Shown: positions 35,214-43,348 of the stretch, piece after piece
How the letters are laid out: each line of letters starts with the position of its first letter
Position numbering within the stretch: position 1 is the first letter of the stretch
NCBI RefSeq assembly: GCF_002086485.1
Contig: NZ_MVHF01000014.1
Location: forward strand, 62,001 to 126,000
Length of the DNA: 64,000 bases
Direction of reading: 5' to 3'
Source of the DNA: Mycobacterium aquaticum
GTDB lineage: Bacteria > Actinomycetota > Actinomycetes > Mycobacteriales > Mycobacteriaceae
Program-made: the position numbers and the translations under genes
The notes under the pieces: model-generated
Seen by the model: only the letters and a program-made list of their open reading frames with translations
Database searches by the model: none
What the model was told of the DNA's origin: nothing

Positions 35214-36022
35214 CAGATCGTCAGAATCCCACCGTTGACATCAATCGTGGCTCCGGTGACGAACCGGGATAGATCTGACAGCAGAAACAACGTAACCGCA
35301 GCGACGTCCTGCTCATACACGTTGCGGCCCAACGGTGTCTGAGTAGCGAGATCGGCCAAGTCCTGCTCGCGGTGCAGTTCGGTGAGCAGATCGGTCATCC
35401 GCGTTCCGACGATTCCGCCAGGGCATATCGAGTTCGCGCGGACGTTCTGCCCGCCGAACTCCTTTGCGAGATGGCGGGTAAGGCCGAGAATGCCAGCCTT
35501 CGCCGCCGAGTAGTGGCACCCGAGAAACGGGCTCGAGGTCCGGCCCGCCAGCGACGAGATGCTGACCAATGCACCCCCGCCTGCTGCGATGATATGAGGA
35601 AGACTTGCCTGGTAGGTGACGAAGGCACCCTTGAGATTCGAATCGACAATCAGGTCCCACTCGTCGGAACTGACCTCGAGTGTCGGCCGTTGTGCCCGGT
35701 ACGCGCCTGCCGAGTACACCACGTTATGCAATGCGGTGAAGGTGTCGGCCGCGTGCGCCGCGACCCTACGTGCATCGGTGGAATCCGTCGCATCTCCGAC
35801 GATTGCGGTGAATCGCGGACCATAGCACTCGAATTCGGTCGACACGGCCTCGATGCGCTCGGCGCTGAGGTCAGAGACTGCCACCCTGGCACCCATCTTG
35901 AGCAGGTTCTCGGCGATAGTTCGCCCGGTGCCCCTCGCGCCACCCACGACGAGGGTGATGGATTCGGAAAGGTTGTCTCCGATGACCTTCCAGTCGAGAC
36001 TTTCGTGCAACGAAGTGCTCAT
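35213..36022 (-). CDS. SDR family oxidoreductase
   Basis: 269 aa. VVGGARGTGRTIAE replaces the usual TGxxxGIG, catalytic Ser is in SISSLAG and Tyr/Lys in YSAAKAG; ends with GATIDVNGGILTI. ATG 36022 has an excellent AGGAGGA ribosome binding site; the long upstream open frame overlaps the TIM-barrel gene and is rejected. It lies 26 bases after that gene and overlaps the Tm-1-like gene, so it acts in the same pathway. Confidence 0.88.
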   Translation of the reverse strand: MSTSLHESLDWKVIGDNLSESITLVVGGARGTGRTIAENLLKMGARVAVSDLSAERIEAVSTEFECYGPRFTAIVGDATDSTDARRVAAHAADTFTALHNVVYSAGAYRAQRPTLEVSSDEWDLIVDSNLKGAFVTYQASLPHIIAAGGGALVSISSLAGRTSSPFLGCHYSAAKAGILGLTRHLAKEFGGQNVRANSICPGGIVGTRMTDLLTELHREQDLADLATQTPLGRNVYEQDVAAVTLFLLSDLSRFVTGATIDVNGGILTI

Positions 36023-36048
36023 ATACGGTCCTCCTGTGGTCGGGCTGC

Positions 36049-36885
36049 TCAAGCGACTGCCGTCGCTTTGAAGGCGGCGGTCACGTCGATCAGGGCCTGT
36101 TCGACAGGAAGGCGCTCCATGCTCGACGCGCCTACGAAACCGACTGCCCTGGTGCGCTTCATGACGTATTCGGCATCGGCCGGCTCGGCGATGGGTCCGC
36201 CATGACACACGACGATCGCGTCGTCGCGCACGCCGTGCGCAGACGCGGCGATAGCGTCGACCCGCTGGCAGGAGTCGTCCAGTGAGAAGGCCCCGACAGT
36301 CGACATCCCCACGCTGCCCCCGACAGTCAGACCCATGTGGGCGATCACGACGTCCGCTCCCGCCTCGGTCATCGCGGCTGCCTCGTCCGGGGTGAACACG
36401 TAGACGATCGTGAAAAGGCCGAGTTGGTGTGCGGTCCGGATCATCTCGACCTCCCGTTGGAAGCCCAGCCCGGATGCCTCCAACTCTTTCCGAATGCGGC
36501 CGTCGAAGAGGCCAACCGTAGGAAAGTTGTTGACACCGGAGAATCCGGCCGCCGCCACCGAATTCAGTAGGCGACCCATGTCCCGGGTCGGATCGACGCC
36601 GTTGACGCCGGCGACAACGGGCGTTTTGCTGACGACCGGCAGCACTTCCCGCTCGCCCATCTCCAGCACGATCGCATTGGCGTCACCCAATGGCAGCAGA
36701 CCGCACATCGAACTGTGCCCGGCCATCCGGAAGCGTCCCGAGTTGTACACGATGATCAGGTCCGCACCGCCACGCTCGATGAACTTCGCCGACAAACCTG
36801 TGCCGGCGCCCGCACCCACGATCGGGCGTTGCGCAGTGATCTGCTCCCGCAACCGATCAACGACTTGATCTCGTGTGAACACCAC
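36049..36885 (-). CDS. phosphoenolpyruvate hydrolase family / Tm-1 C-terminal TIM-barrel protein
   Basis: 278 aa from the GTG at 36885. GAGAGTGLSAKFIERGGADL near residue 24 is the family hallmark, followed by GLFDGRIRKELEASGLGF and VIAHMGLTVGGSVGM. It corresponds to the C-terminal domain of Tm-1-like proteins; 'PEP hydrolase' is a family label, not a proven activity. A start at GTG 36924 is possible, but that N-terminus is encoded by a DNA element that recurs before the MFS gene, and GAAGGGA sits correctly before 36885. It is first in the five-gene operon behind operator copy C. Confidence 0.82.
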   Translation of the reverse strand: MVFTRDQVVDRLREQITAQRPIVGAGAGTGLSAKFIERGGADLIIVYNSGRFRMAGHSSMCGLLPLGDANAIVLEMGEREVLPVVSKTPVVAGVNGVDPTRDMGRLLNSVAAAGFSGVNNFPTVGLFDGRIRKELEASGLGFQREVEMIRTAHQLGLFTIVYVFTPDEAAAMTEAGADVVIAHMGLTVGGSVGMSTVGAFSLDDSCQRVDAIAASAHGVRDDAIVVCHGGPIAEPADAEYVMKRTRAVGFVGASSMERLPVEQALIDVTAAFKATAVA

Positions 36886-36910
36886 TCGGTCAGTCCCTTC
36901 TCCACTACTT

Positions 36911-36924
36911 GTGATCACGGTCAC
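36911..36924. promoter_or_regulatory. palindrome GTGATCACGGTCAC downstream of operator C
   Basis: Arms GTGATC and GGTCAC pair at 5 of 6 positions around AC. On the minus strand it reads GTGACCGTGATCAC, starting four bases after the end of ROK operator C. A nearly identical perfect palindrome follows operator B at 37128, so it looks like a second regulatory box shared by the two promoters. Confidence 0.5.
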
Positions 36925-36928
36925 TCAT

Positions 36929-36953
36929 GAATATGTCGAAAATGAACGTATAT
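36929..36953 (-). promoter_or_regulatory. ROK-regulon operator C over the -10 of the Tm-1/SDR operon promoter
   Basis: On the minus strand the arms are ATATACGTTCA and TCGACATATTC around TTT, matching operator A at 21 of 25 positions. On the same strand TTGACA lies 17 bases before TACGTT inside the left arm, giving a good -35/-10 pair with the operator covering the -10 and start region. Repression of the operon running to 32077 is the expected result. Confidence 0.75.
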
Positions 36954-37080
36954 CCGCCGTCGGCGGATGTCAACCCTGCCGCAGTTGCCGACTCACTACA
37001 CGGCGCCATGAGGTGCTACCTGCAGAAATCCCGCACCATCCGCAGTACCCGGCCTGAAATCAGAAAACTTGCCGCAATCC

Positions 37081-37125
37081 TTGACACTGCAAGGCGGTAT
37101 CTATACGTTGATTTTCGACATATTT
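37081..37125 (+). promoter_or_regulatory. promoter and ROK-regulon operator B for the MFS gene
   Basis: TTGACA at 37081-37086 and TACGTT at 37104-37109 are 17 bases apart. The -10 lies in the operator, whose arms CTATACGTTGA (37101-37111) and TCGACATATTT (37115-37125) flank TTT. The architecture is the mirror image of the promoter at 36929. The region 36954-37080 between the two promoters shows no gene. Confidence 0.75.
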
Positions 37126-37127
37126 AA

Positions 37128-37141
37128 GTGACCGTGGTCAC
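37128..37141. promoter_or_regulatory. perfect palindrome GTGACCGTGGTCAC downstream of operator B
   Basis: Arms GTGACC and GGTCAC are exact complements around GT. It begins two bases after operator B and differs by one base from the minus-strand reading of the element at 36911. It could bind a second regulator. Because it occurs at both promoters it explains the open frames starting MTVV and MTVI there without requiring them to be protein N-termini. Confidence 0.5.
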
Positions 37142-37160
37142 CTACCTAATGAGGGCGCAC

Positions 37161-38495
37161 GTGGCACATCAAACTTCACCGACGCAGGCCGCCAGCCAGG
37201 AACGGCGCACCGGCCTGCTCCGGGTCGTGGCGGCAAGCAGCACCGGCATGGCGTTGGAGGCCTACGACTTCTTGTTGTACGGTTCGGCGGCCGCCCTGGC
37301 CTTCAACAAGTTGTTCTTCCCCACGGCGGATCCCTTGATCGGGACATTGCTGGCATTTCTCAGTTACGCCCTCGGATTCTTCGCCCGCCCCTTGGGCGGG
37401 CTGGTATTCGGGCATTTCGGTGATCGAATCGGTCGTAAGCCGCTATTGATCATCAGCCTGGTCATGATGGGTACCGCGACGTTCGCAATCGGCCTGTTGC
37501 CGACCTACGCGGCCGTCGGCATCTGGGCTCCCCTCATGCTCAGTGCCCTGAGACTGATTCAAGGGTTCGCACTGGGCGGGGAATGGGGCGGCGCAATGCT
37601 TTTGGTTGCCGAGCGGGTGCCCGCTCACAAGCGCGGAATGTGGACCAGCCTGCCGGAGGCAGGCATCCCGCTGGGCAACCTCATCGCGACGGCGGTACTT
37701 GCGGTACTCGCGGCCACGCTTGACGACGCTGCGTTTCTGCAATGGGGTTGGCGCATACCGTTTCTGCTGTCGGTCGTGCTGCTCGTGCTGGGCTACTGGA
37801 TCCGAACCACCGTGCAGGACACACCGATCTTCGCCGAGGCTCGAGAGAATGCCGCCCATGAAGCGCCTGTCAAGGTGGTGCTGCGCTCCCGTCGCCGTGA
37901 ACTGGCCCAGTGCGCCAGTGCACGACTCACCGAGAACGTGTCCTACTACATTCTGACGTCGTTCGTCATCGTCTATGCCGTCGAGAACAGCGGAGTCGAC
38001 AAGAGCGTGGTGTTGAACGCGCTCGTGGCCGCCAACGTCGTCCAGTTGTTCGCGACACCATTGTTCGGAGCGCTCTCGGACCGCGTGGGACGCCGCCCAG
38101 TGATCATCGCCGGTGCGCTCGGCACCGCGATCTGGATCTGGATCTTCTTTCCGCTCTTGGAAACCCGCGGCTCAATTGCCGTGTGCGCCGCCATCATGGT
38201 CGGCCTGGTTTTTCATTCCGCGCTCTATGGCCCCCAGGCCGCGTACTTTGCCGAACACTTCGAGACCAGCTGCCGTTACACCGGCATGTCCATCAGCGCT
38301 CAGGTCACGACTGTCATCGGCGGCGCTATAGCACCGCTCATCGCCACAGCGCTTCTGGCGGTATACGATTCGTCGACTCCGATCGCGATTTACATCGTCG
38401 TTGTTGCTGCAATCACCGTGGCGGGAGTGTGGTGGTCTAGGGAGACCTATCGGAGTGATCTGGGCGAAATGCCGGCAAAACATGGCGGACGCTGA
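37161..38495 (+). CDS. MFS transporter, metabolite:H+ symporter (MHS) family
   Basis: 444 aa, 12 predicted transmembrane helices. AYDFLLYG in helix 1 and the loop 2-3 motif FGHFGDRIGRKPLL are typical of the MHS family (ShiA/ProP/KgtP-like); a second copy SDRVGRRP is in the loop between helices 8 and 9. GTG 37161 is preferred because GAGGG precedes it; starts at 37128 or 37149 lie on regulatory DNA or lack a ribosome binding site. Controlled by operator B, so it probably imports or exports an organic acid related to the ROK-regulated pathway, possibly compensating for the broken ABC permease. Confidence 0.88.
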   Translation: MAHQTSPTQAASQERRTGLLRVVAASSTGMALEAYDFLLYGSAAALAFNKLFFPTADPLIGTLLAFLSYALGFFARPLGGLVFGHFGDRIGRKPLLIISLVMMGTATFAIGLLPTYAAVGIWAPLMLSALRLIQGFALGGEWGGAMLLVAERVPAHKRGMWTSLPEAGIPLGNLIATAVLAVLAATLDDAAFLQWGWRIPFLLSVVLLVLGYWIRTTVQDTPIFAEARENAAHEAPVKVVLRSRRRELAQCASARLTENVSYYILTSFVIVYAVENSGVDKSVVLNALVAANVVQLFATPLFGALSDRVGRRPVIIAGALGTAIWIWIFFPLLETRGSIAVCAAIMVGLVFHSALYGPQAAYFAEHFETSCRYTGMSISAQVTTVIGGAIAPLIATALLAVYDSSTPIAIYIVVVAAITVAGVWWSRETYRSDLGEMPAKHGGR

Positions 38496-38558
38496 GCATC
38501 AAGCCAATGCGGGTAATTTGCGGCGGGTCACCCTGTGGATCGTGCTGACCACATAGCG

Positions 38559-38615
38559 CGAGCAGACACATAGGTACCGCAACACCGGCGTGTCGCGGAC
38601 CTACGTGTCTGCTCG
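38559..38615. terminator. long hairpin between convergent genes (repeat family member 1)
   Basis: Arms CGAGCAGACACATAGGT (from 38559) and ACCTACGTGTCTGCTCG (ending 38615) pair over about 20 bases with one mismatch and one bulge; the loop contains CCGGCGTGTCG. It lies between the 3' ends of the MFS gene and the convergent SRPBCC gene and probably terminates both. Related hairpins are at 55753 and 62946. Confidence 0.7.
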
Positions 38616-38624
38616 GCGGGGAAC

Positions 38625-39071
38625 TTACGGGGCGTAGAGGGCCTTGAACTTGTTCAGGGACTCCTGAATGTCACCCTTGAGGGCGGCCGCCACGACCATG
38701 CCGATGGGCCCGAACAGCGCCGGGCCGCCGAGGTGCACGTCGAACGTGACGCTGGCGCCCTCTCCGCCGTCGACCGGCGCAGGCTTGATCTTTCCGATCA
38801 GCTTGACCTTGACCCCGCCCCGGCCGTCACCGTTGAGGGTCAGCGAGTGCGGGGGCTTGTAATTGACGAGCGTCCACTTGACGCGGTTCAGCATGCCCTT
38901 GACCTCGACGATCGAGTCGATGACGGTGCCCTTTTCCAGGGTTTCCGGCAGCTTCGACCGCCACGCCCGGTGAATGCTCAACCATTCGTCGTACCGGGAG
39001 AGATCGGAGGCGTACTCCCACGCCTTCTCGGGCGGGAGGGGAACATCAATGGAGACAGAAAGTTTCGCCAT
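38625..39071 (-). CDS. SRPBCC family protein, Rv0910-like (putative toxin)
   Basis: 148 aa polyketide-cyclase/START-like fold. MAKLSVSIDVPLPPEKAWEY, LPETLEKGTVIDS, KVKLIGK and GGPALFGPIGMVVAAALKGD match M. tuberculosis Rv0910, which has been described as the toxin partner of the Rv0909 antitoxin. It starts three bases after the stop of the Rv0909-like gene. A growth-inhibitory role is taken from that description; the fold otherwise suggests binding of a hydrophobic ligand. Confidence 0.88.
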   Translation of the reverse strand: MAKLSVSIDVPLPPEKAWEYASDLSRYDEWLSIHRAWRSKLPETLEKGTVIDSIVEVKGMLNRVKWTLVNYKPPHSLTLNGDGRGGVKVKLIGKIKPAPVDGGEGASVTFDVHLGGPALFGPIGMVVAAALKGDIQESLNKFKALYAP

Positions 39072-39074
39072 AGG

Positions 39075-39254
39075 TTACTGCGTCGGTTCGTCCTTGTGGA
39101 TGGCGTTCTTGGCGGCATCCTGTGCCTTGTCCACAACGCCCGAGAACTTGCCCTCGGTCTTCTCGTCGACCATGTCGCCTGCCTTGTCGATCGCGGCGTC
39201 CACCTTGTCGGCGTTCTGCGCCAGCAGATCCTTGGCCTTGTCCAGGAAACTCAT
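39075..39254 (-). CDS. Rv0909-like small antitoxin protein
   Basis: 59 aa, below many gene-finder cut-offs. It opens MSFLDKAKDLLAQNADKVD and continues AAIDKAGDMVDEKTEGKF, a helical, Lys/Asp/Ala-rich sequence closely resembling M. tuberculosis Rv0909. ATG at 39254..39252 and TAA at 39077..39075; the toxin-like gene starts three bases later, so they are translationally coupled, antitoxin first as usual. Both lie downstream of the ctpE homologue, as in M. tuberculosis. Confidence 0.9.
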   Translation of the reverse strand: MSFLDKAKDLLAQNADKVDAAIDKAGDMVDEKTEGKFSGVVDKAQDAAKNAIHKDEPTQ

Positions 39255-39325
39255 GTGCCCACCCTATCGCTTGAGATTCGGCTGAAACGCGGCACGCATT
39301 TCGTTGCCAGTCTGCCGCGTCTCAG

Positions 39326-41701
39326 CTATCTCCACAAGCGACGCCGTTCGCCCAGCACAGCGCCCTGTACCCACCACAGCACCTCGATCATCGCGGCCCC
39401 GATCAGCCCGATCCCGAGGGCCACGGAGGTGACCTCGAGGTTGGACGGATCCAGCATGAACAGGCGCTGCGCCAGCGGCAACGAGAAGATCACCACGTAG
39501 GCCAGCCCCGACGCCGCGACCAGCGCGACCCGCCACCACTCATACGGCCGGGCCACGACCGAGAGCACCCACAGCGAGGACACCAGCAACGTGATCAGGG
39601 CGGCGGTGGACGCCTGCATCTGCTCGGCTTCACCGGCCTCGCGGCCCTGGTAGGCGATCAGATACGAGACGAAGGTGGCAATCCCCACCACGAGCCCCGA
39701 CGGCAGGGCCGCCGTCATGACGCGACGCACGAACCCGGGGTGCGCCCGCTCGGTGTTGGGTGCCAGCGACAGGATGAACGCCGGGATGCCGATGGTGAAC
39801 CAGGCTGCGATGGTGACGTGGATGGGCTGGAACGGGAACAGGAGTGGGTCGGTGCCGAAGAACCGCGGCGACAACCCGGCGCACGCCACCAGAATGGCCA
39901 GCAGCACCGAGTAGACGGTCTTGGTCAGGAACAGGTTGGACACCCGCTCGATGTTGCCGATCACCCGGCGCCCCTCACCGACCACATACGGCAGCGTCGC
40001 GAACTTGTTGTCCAACAGCACGATCTGTGCCACGGCCCGCGATGCCGAGCTGCCCGAGCCCATCGCGACGCCGATGTCGGCGTCCTTGAGCGCGAGCACG
40101 TCGTTGACCCCGTCGCCGGTCATCGCGACGTTGTGGCCGCGGGACTGCAAGGCATGCACCATCGCGCGCTTCTGGTCCGGCCGCACCCGGCCGAACGTCG
40201 TGTACTCCTCGAGAGTGTCGGCAAGCTTGTCAGGTTCCTCGGGAAGCCTGCGGGCATCCATGGTTTCGCCGTGCAGGCCCAGCTTGGCAGCCACCGCACC
40301 CACCGACACCGCGTTGTCGCCGGAGATCACTTTAACCGTGACATGTTGCGAGGCAAAGTATTCCAAGGTGTCGCGAGCGTCGGGCCGCACCCGCTGCTCC
40401 AACACCACCAACGCGGCCGGGGTGACGGTCCCCGGGGCGCGGGCATCGTCCACCGGCAGGTCGGATGACCCGAGCAGCAGCACCCGCAGGCCCTGCGCAC
40501 CGATCTGCTCGGCCTCTTCGGCGACCGGAGAAGCCGGGTCCAGCAACACATCCGGTGCGCCGATGACCCAGTTGCCGTGCTCACCATAGGACGAGCCGCT
40601 CCATTTCGTGGCCGACTTGAACGGTGCCGTCGCGGTGGCCGTCCAGTCCGGCGGCATGCGGTACGCATCGCCGATGGCGGCCATGCTGGCGTTGGGCCGG
40701 GGGTCGTCGGCCGCGAGTTGGGCCAGTACCTCCGTCACCTCTGAACGCTCGAGCGTCTTCAGATCACTGACCCGCATACCGTTCTCGGTCAGCGTCCCGG
40801 TCTTGTCGGCGCACACCACGTCGACCCGCGCCAGCCCCTCGATCGCGGGCAGCTCATTGACCAGGCACTGTCGACGGCCCAGCCGAACGACGCCGACCGC
40901 GAACGCGATCGAGGTCATGAGGACCAGGCCCTCCGGAACCATCGGCACCAGGGCTCCGACCATGCGCAGGATCGCGTCCTGCCAGTCGGCCCGAGTGGTG
41001 AACAGCTGCGTATAGATGGTCAACAGCCCGGCGGGCACCAGCAGATACGTGATGAACTGCAGAATCTTGTTGATGCCGTTGCGCAGTTCGGATTTGACCA
41101 GGGTGAACTTGGATGCCTCTTCGGCGAGCTTGGCGGCGTAGGCCTCGCGGCCGACCTTGGTGGCCTGGTAGGCACCGCTGCCTGCCACCACGAAGCTGCC
41201 CGACATCACCGGGTCACCGGCCTGCTTGACGATCGGATCGGCCTCACCGGTGAGCAGCGATTCGTCGACCTCGAGATTCGCGTCCTCGAGCACCTCGCCG
41301 TCGACGACGATCTGGTCGCCCGGCCCCAATTCGATGATGTCGTCGAGGACGACCTCGCTGGGCGCCATGGGCTTGCTTCCGGATTGCCTGCGCACCTTGG
41401 GTTTCGCCTGCCCGACGATGGCCAGCTTGTCCAGAGTCTGCTTGGCCCGCAGCTCCTGGATGATGCCGATCGCGCTGTTGGCGATGATCAACAATCCGAA
41501 GGCACCGTTGATCACCGAGCCGGTGGACAGCACGATGAGAAAGAGCACGCCGAGGATGGCGTTGATGCGGGTGAAAACGTTGCCCCGCACGATCTCCGAG
41601 ACGCTGCGCGCGGCGCGCGTCGGCACATCGTTGGTCTTGCCTTCGGCGATCCGCTGCGCGACTTCGGCATCGGTGAGCCCAGTGGCTGTCATCGTCGTCA
41701 T
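39326..41701 (-). CDS. ctpE: cation-transporting P-type ATPase CtpE (calcium transport)
   Basis: 791 aa, colinear with M. tuberculosis CtpE (Rv0908). Phosphorylation Asp D299 in CADKTGTLTE; actuator LLTGEAD at 150-156; PMVPEGL at 253-259 in helix M4; hinge TGDGVNDVLALKDADIGVAMG split over residues near 600. About ten transmembrane helices. CtpE has been reported to take up Ca2+ in M. smegmatis. ATG 41701 gives MTTMTATGLTDAEVAQ, matching family N-termini; an upstream in-frame extension is rejected. It lies between the beta-lactamase-like gene and the antitoxin gene. Confidence 0.94.
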   Translation of the reverse strand: MTTMTATGLTDAEVAQRIAEGKTNDVPTRAARSVSEIVRGNVFTRINAILGVLFLIVLSTGSVINGAFGLLIIANSAIGIIQELRAKQTLDKLAIVGQAKPKVRRQSGSKPMAPSEVVLDDIIELGPGDQIVVDGEVLEDANLEVDESLLTGEADPIVKQAGDPVMSGSFVVAGSGAYQATKVGREAYAAKLAEEASKFTLVKSELRNGINKILQFITYLLVPAGLLTIYTQLFTTRADWQDAILRMVGALVPMVPEGLVLMTSIAFAVGVVRLGRRQCLVNELPAIEGLARVDVVCADKTGTLTENGMRVSDLKTLERSEVTEVLAQLAADDPRPNASMAAIGDAYRMPPDWTATATAPFKSATKWSGSSYGEHGNWVIGAPDVLLDPASPVAEEAEQIGAQGLRVLLLGSSDLPVDDARAPGTVTPAALVVLEQRVRPDARDTLEYFASQHVTVKVISGDNAVSVGAVAAKLGLHGETMDARRLPEEPDKLADTLEEYTTFGRVRPDQKRAMVHALQSRGHNVAMTGDGVNDVLALKDADIGVAMGSGSSASRAVAQIVLLDNKFATLPYVVGEGRRVIGNIERVSNLFLTKTVYSVLLAILVACAGLSPRFFGTDPLLFPFQPIHVTIAAWFTIGIPAFILSLAPNTERAHPGFVRRVMTAALPSGLVVGIATFVSYLIAYQGREAGEAEQMQASTAALITLLVSSLWVLSVVARPYEWWRVALVAASGLAYVVIFSLPLAQRLFMLDPSNLEVTSVALGIGLIGAAMIEVLWWVQGAVLGERRRLWR

Positions 41702-41729
41702 CGCAGCTCGATCTCTTCGCGCAAGCGGC

Positions 41730-43334
41730 TCATCGGAAAAATGTCCCCGTCCTGTCCTCGTCATAGTATTCAAGCGTCAGCTTGTCACCGGCGAACGTCG
41801 CCTTGGAAACCGTTCCGGGCGGCGCGTTCTCGGTGACGAACATGAACGTGAAGACGTCACCGTCCCAATGGTCGAGTGGTACCCACAACTTCGACCCGAG
41901 CGCCAGCATCAGCTTGCCGTCGGCTTCGGTGACGGTCGCGGGACCCCAGTAGTCGTTGCGGTACACCCCGGTGTATGCCGAAAGTGGTTTGGCTGGAGTC
42001 GGATTGGCCGGTGGTCGATTGCCCACGAGAGCACCCTCGGGGGCATCCATCGGCGCGAAGGCGTCGGCGTAAAGCTTGCGCCAATCCTCGCGGACCTCGC
42101 CGAATTGCACGAGGTCGGCGAACTCGGCGGTCAGTGTCTCGGGGACACCCACGGGGGTGGAGTTGGTCAGCGCGATGATGGCGACGTCAGCGGACGGGAT
42201 GATGAGGAAGTTGGTGGCCGCACCGAGGTCGAAACCGCCGGAATGGCTGAGCTGCATGCGGGCCGCCGAGGTCGAGTTGACGTTGAATCCGTAACCGTAG
42301 AAGCCGGACCGCATGGCCGGTTCGGTGGCCGGGGCCGAGACCACCTGCGGCGTGACGGCCGGCAACAGCGCCTTCCCGTCGACGATCTGATGCCCCTCGA
42401 AGCTCCCGTTGGCCAGCACCATCGTCAACCAGCGGGCCATGTCGTTGACCGATGAGCTGGCCCCACCGGCCGGCGACTGCGCGTCGGCGTCACGCACGTA
42501 GTCGGGCTCGTACCGGTCACCGATCCGGATGTGCCCGACGGCGCGGTCCGGCCGGGCTGCGTAATCGGCGAAACGTGAACTCGTCGCATTCATCCCAAGC
42601 GGGCGGTACAGCACGTCCTGCGAGAGGTCCTCCCAGCTCTTGCCCGCGGCGCTGGCGACCGCCTCGGCACCGGCGGTCAAGCCGAAGTTGGTGTAGGCGT
42701 ACGAGGCCCGAAACGGCGCCAACGGCAGCAAGCGCAGCTTGTCGAGCACCGCCCGGCGGTCATAACCCAGGTCTTCGAGTCGGTCGCCGGCGTGATCGGG
42801 CAGCCCGGATCGGTGGGCGAACATGTCACCGACCGTGACCAGGCGGGTGGTGGTGGGATCGGACAGTGCGAACCACGGGAGCTTCGAGACGATCGGGGTG
42901 TCCCAGCTGATCGCCCCGACCCCGACCTGGTGCGCGACGACCGTGGCCGACAGTGATTTGGACAGCGACGCCAGTTGGAACACCGTGTCGGCGTCGACCC
43001 GGTTGTCCGGACCGTCACCTTTACGCACATCCCGCACGCCGAAGCCCTTGGCGTACACAGTCTTTCCCCCGTGCACCACGGCCACGGCGAGGCCGGGTAT
43101 GCCCGACGAGCGCATGAGTTCGTCGGCGATGCCGTCGAGTTTGTCCACCGCCTTGGTGACGGCGTCGTCCGGCAGCGGCAAAGCAGGCACCAGCGGTGGC
43201 GGCACGTCGCTGAGGTGTTGGGCCGGTGGCGTCGATCCGGTGCAGCCGGTGATCAGCGCCAGGCCGAACGCGAGGCCGGCGAACGCGCGAAAGGTGTTCA
43301 CAGCACGCGAGTATGCCCGCAAATCTGCGGGCAT
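41730..43334 (-). CDS. serine beta-lactamase-like / penicillin-binding-type hydrolase, exported
   Basis: 534 aa from ATG 43334 (or 523 aa from GTG 43301; neither has a clear ribosome binding site). A hydrophobic N-terminal segment AFAGLAFGLALITGC suggests a lipoprotein or secreted protein. Class C/AmpH motifs: SLSK for the catalytic Ser/Lys, YTNFG (YxN) and LSHSGGFD (HxG). The C-terminal domain with GVYRNDYWGPATVTEADGKL resembles DUF3471-type barrels. It corresponds in position to M. tuberculosis Rv0907. Probably an esterase or peptidase of the cell envelope, not necessarily drug-hydrolysing. Confidence 0.88.
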   Translation of the reverse strand: MPADLRAYSRAVNTFRAFAGLAFGLALITGCTGSTPPAQHLSDVPPPLVPALPLPDDAVTKAVDKLDGIADELMRSSGIPGLAVAVVHGGKTVYAKGFGVRDVRKGDGPDNRVDADTVFQLASLSKSLSATVVAHQVGVGAISWDTPIVSKLPWFALSDPTTTRLVTVGDMFAHRSGLPDHAGDRLEDLGYDRRAVLDKLRLLPLAPFRASYAYTNFGLTAGAEAVASAAGKSWEDLSQDVLYRPLGMNATSSRFADYAARPDRAVGHIRIGDRYEPDYVRDADAQSPAGGASSSVNDMARWLTMVLANGSFEGHQIVDGKALLPAVTPQVVSAPATEPAMRSGFYGYGFNVNSTSAARMQLSHSGGFDLGAATNFLIIPSADVAIIALTNSTPVGVPETLTAEFADLVQFGEVREDWRKLYADAFAPMDAPEGALVGNRPPANPTPAKPLSAYTGVYRNDYWGPATVTEADGKLMLALGSKLWVPLDHWDGDVFTFMFVTENAPPGTVSKATFAGDKLTLEYYDEDRTGTFFR

Positions 43335-43348
43335 TCGGGGCAATGGCG

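Noticed and set aside
36021..36027. ATATACG half-site of the ROK operator at the start of the 35213-36022 SDR gene
   Set aside because: The second arm and the TTT centre are absent, and it lies inside the operon, so it is probably coincidence with the ribosome binding region.
36885..36924. Start of the TIM-barrel protein at GTG 36924
   Set aside because: The added residues are encoded by a palindrome repeated at 37128, and a better-spaced GAAGGGA supports GTG 36885; kept only as an alternative.
37128..37161. Start of the MFS gene at GTG 37128 or ATG 37149
   Set aside because: 37128 lies in the shared regulatory palindrome close to the predicted transcription start, and 37149 lacks a ribosome binding site, whereas GAGGG precedes GTG 37161.
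25158..38547. 19 of 20 bases identical between the 3' end of frdD (25158-25177) and non-coding DNA at 38528-38547 (TCACCCT-TGGATCGTGCTG)
   Set aside because: Considered as a duplication or recombination scar, but a single match of this length is expected by chance at a non-negligible rate in 64 kb, and nothing flanking it matches.
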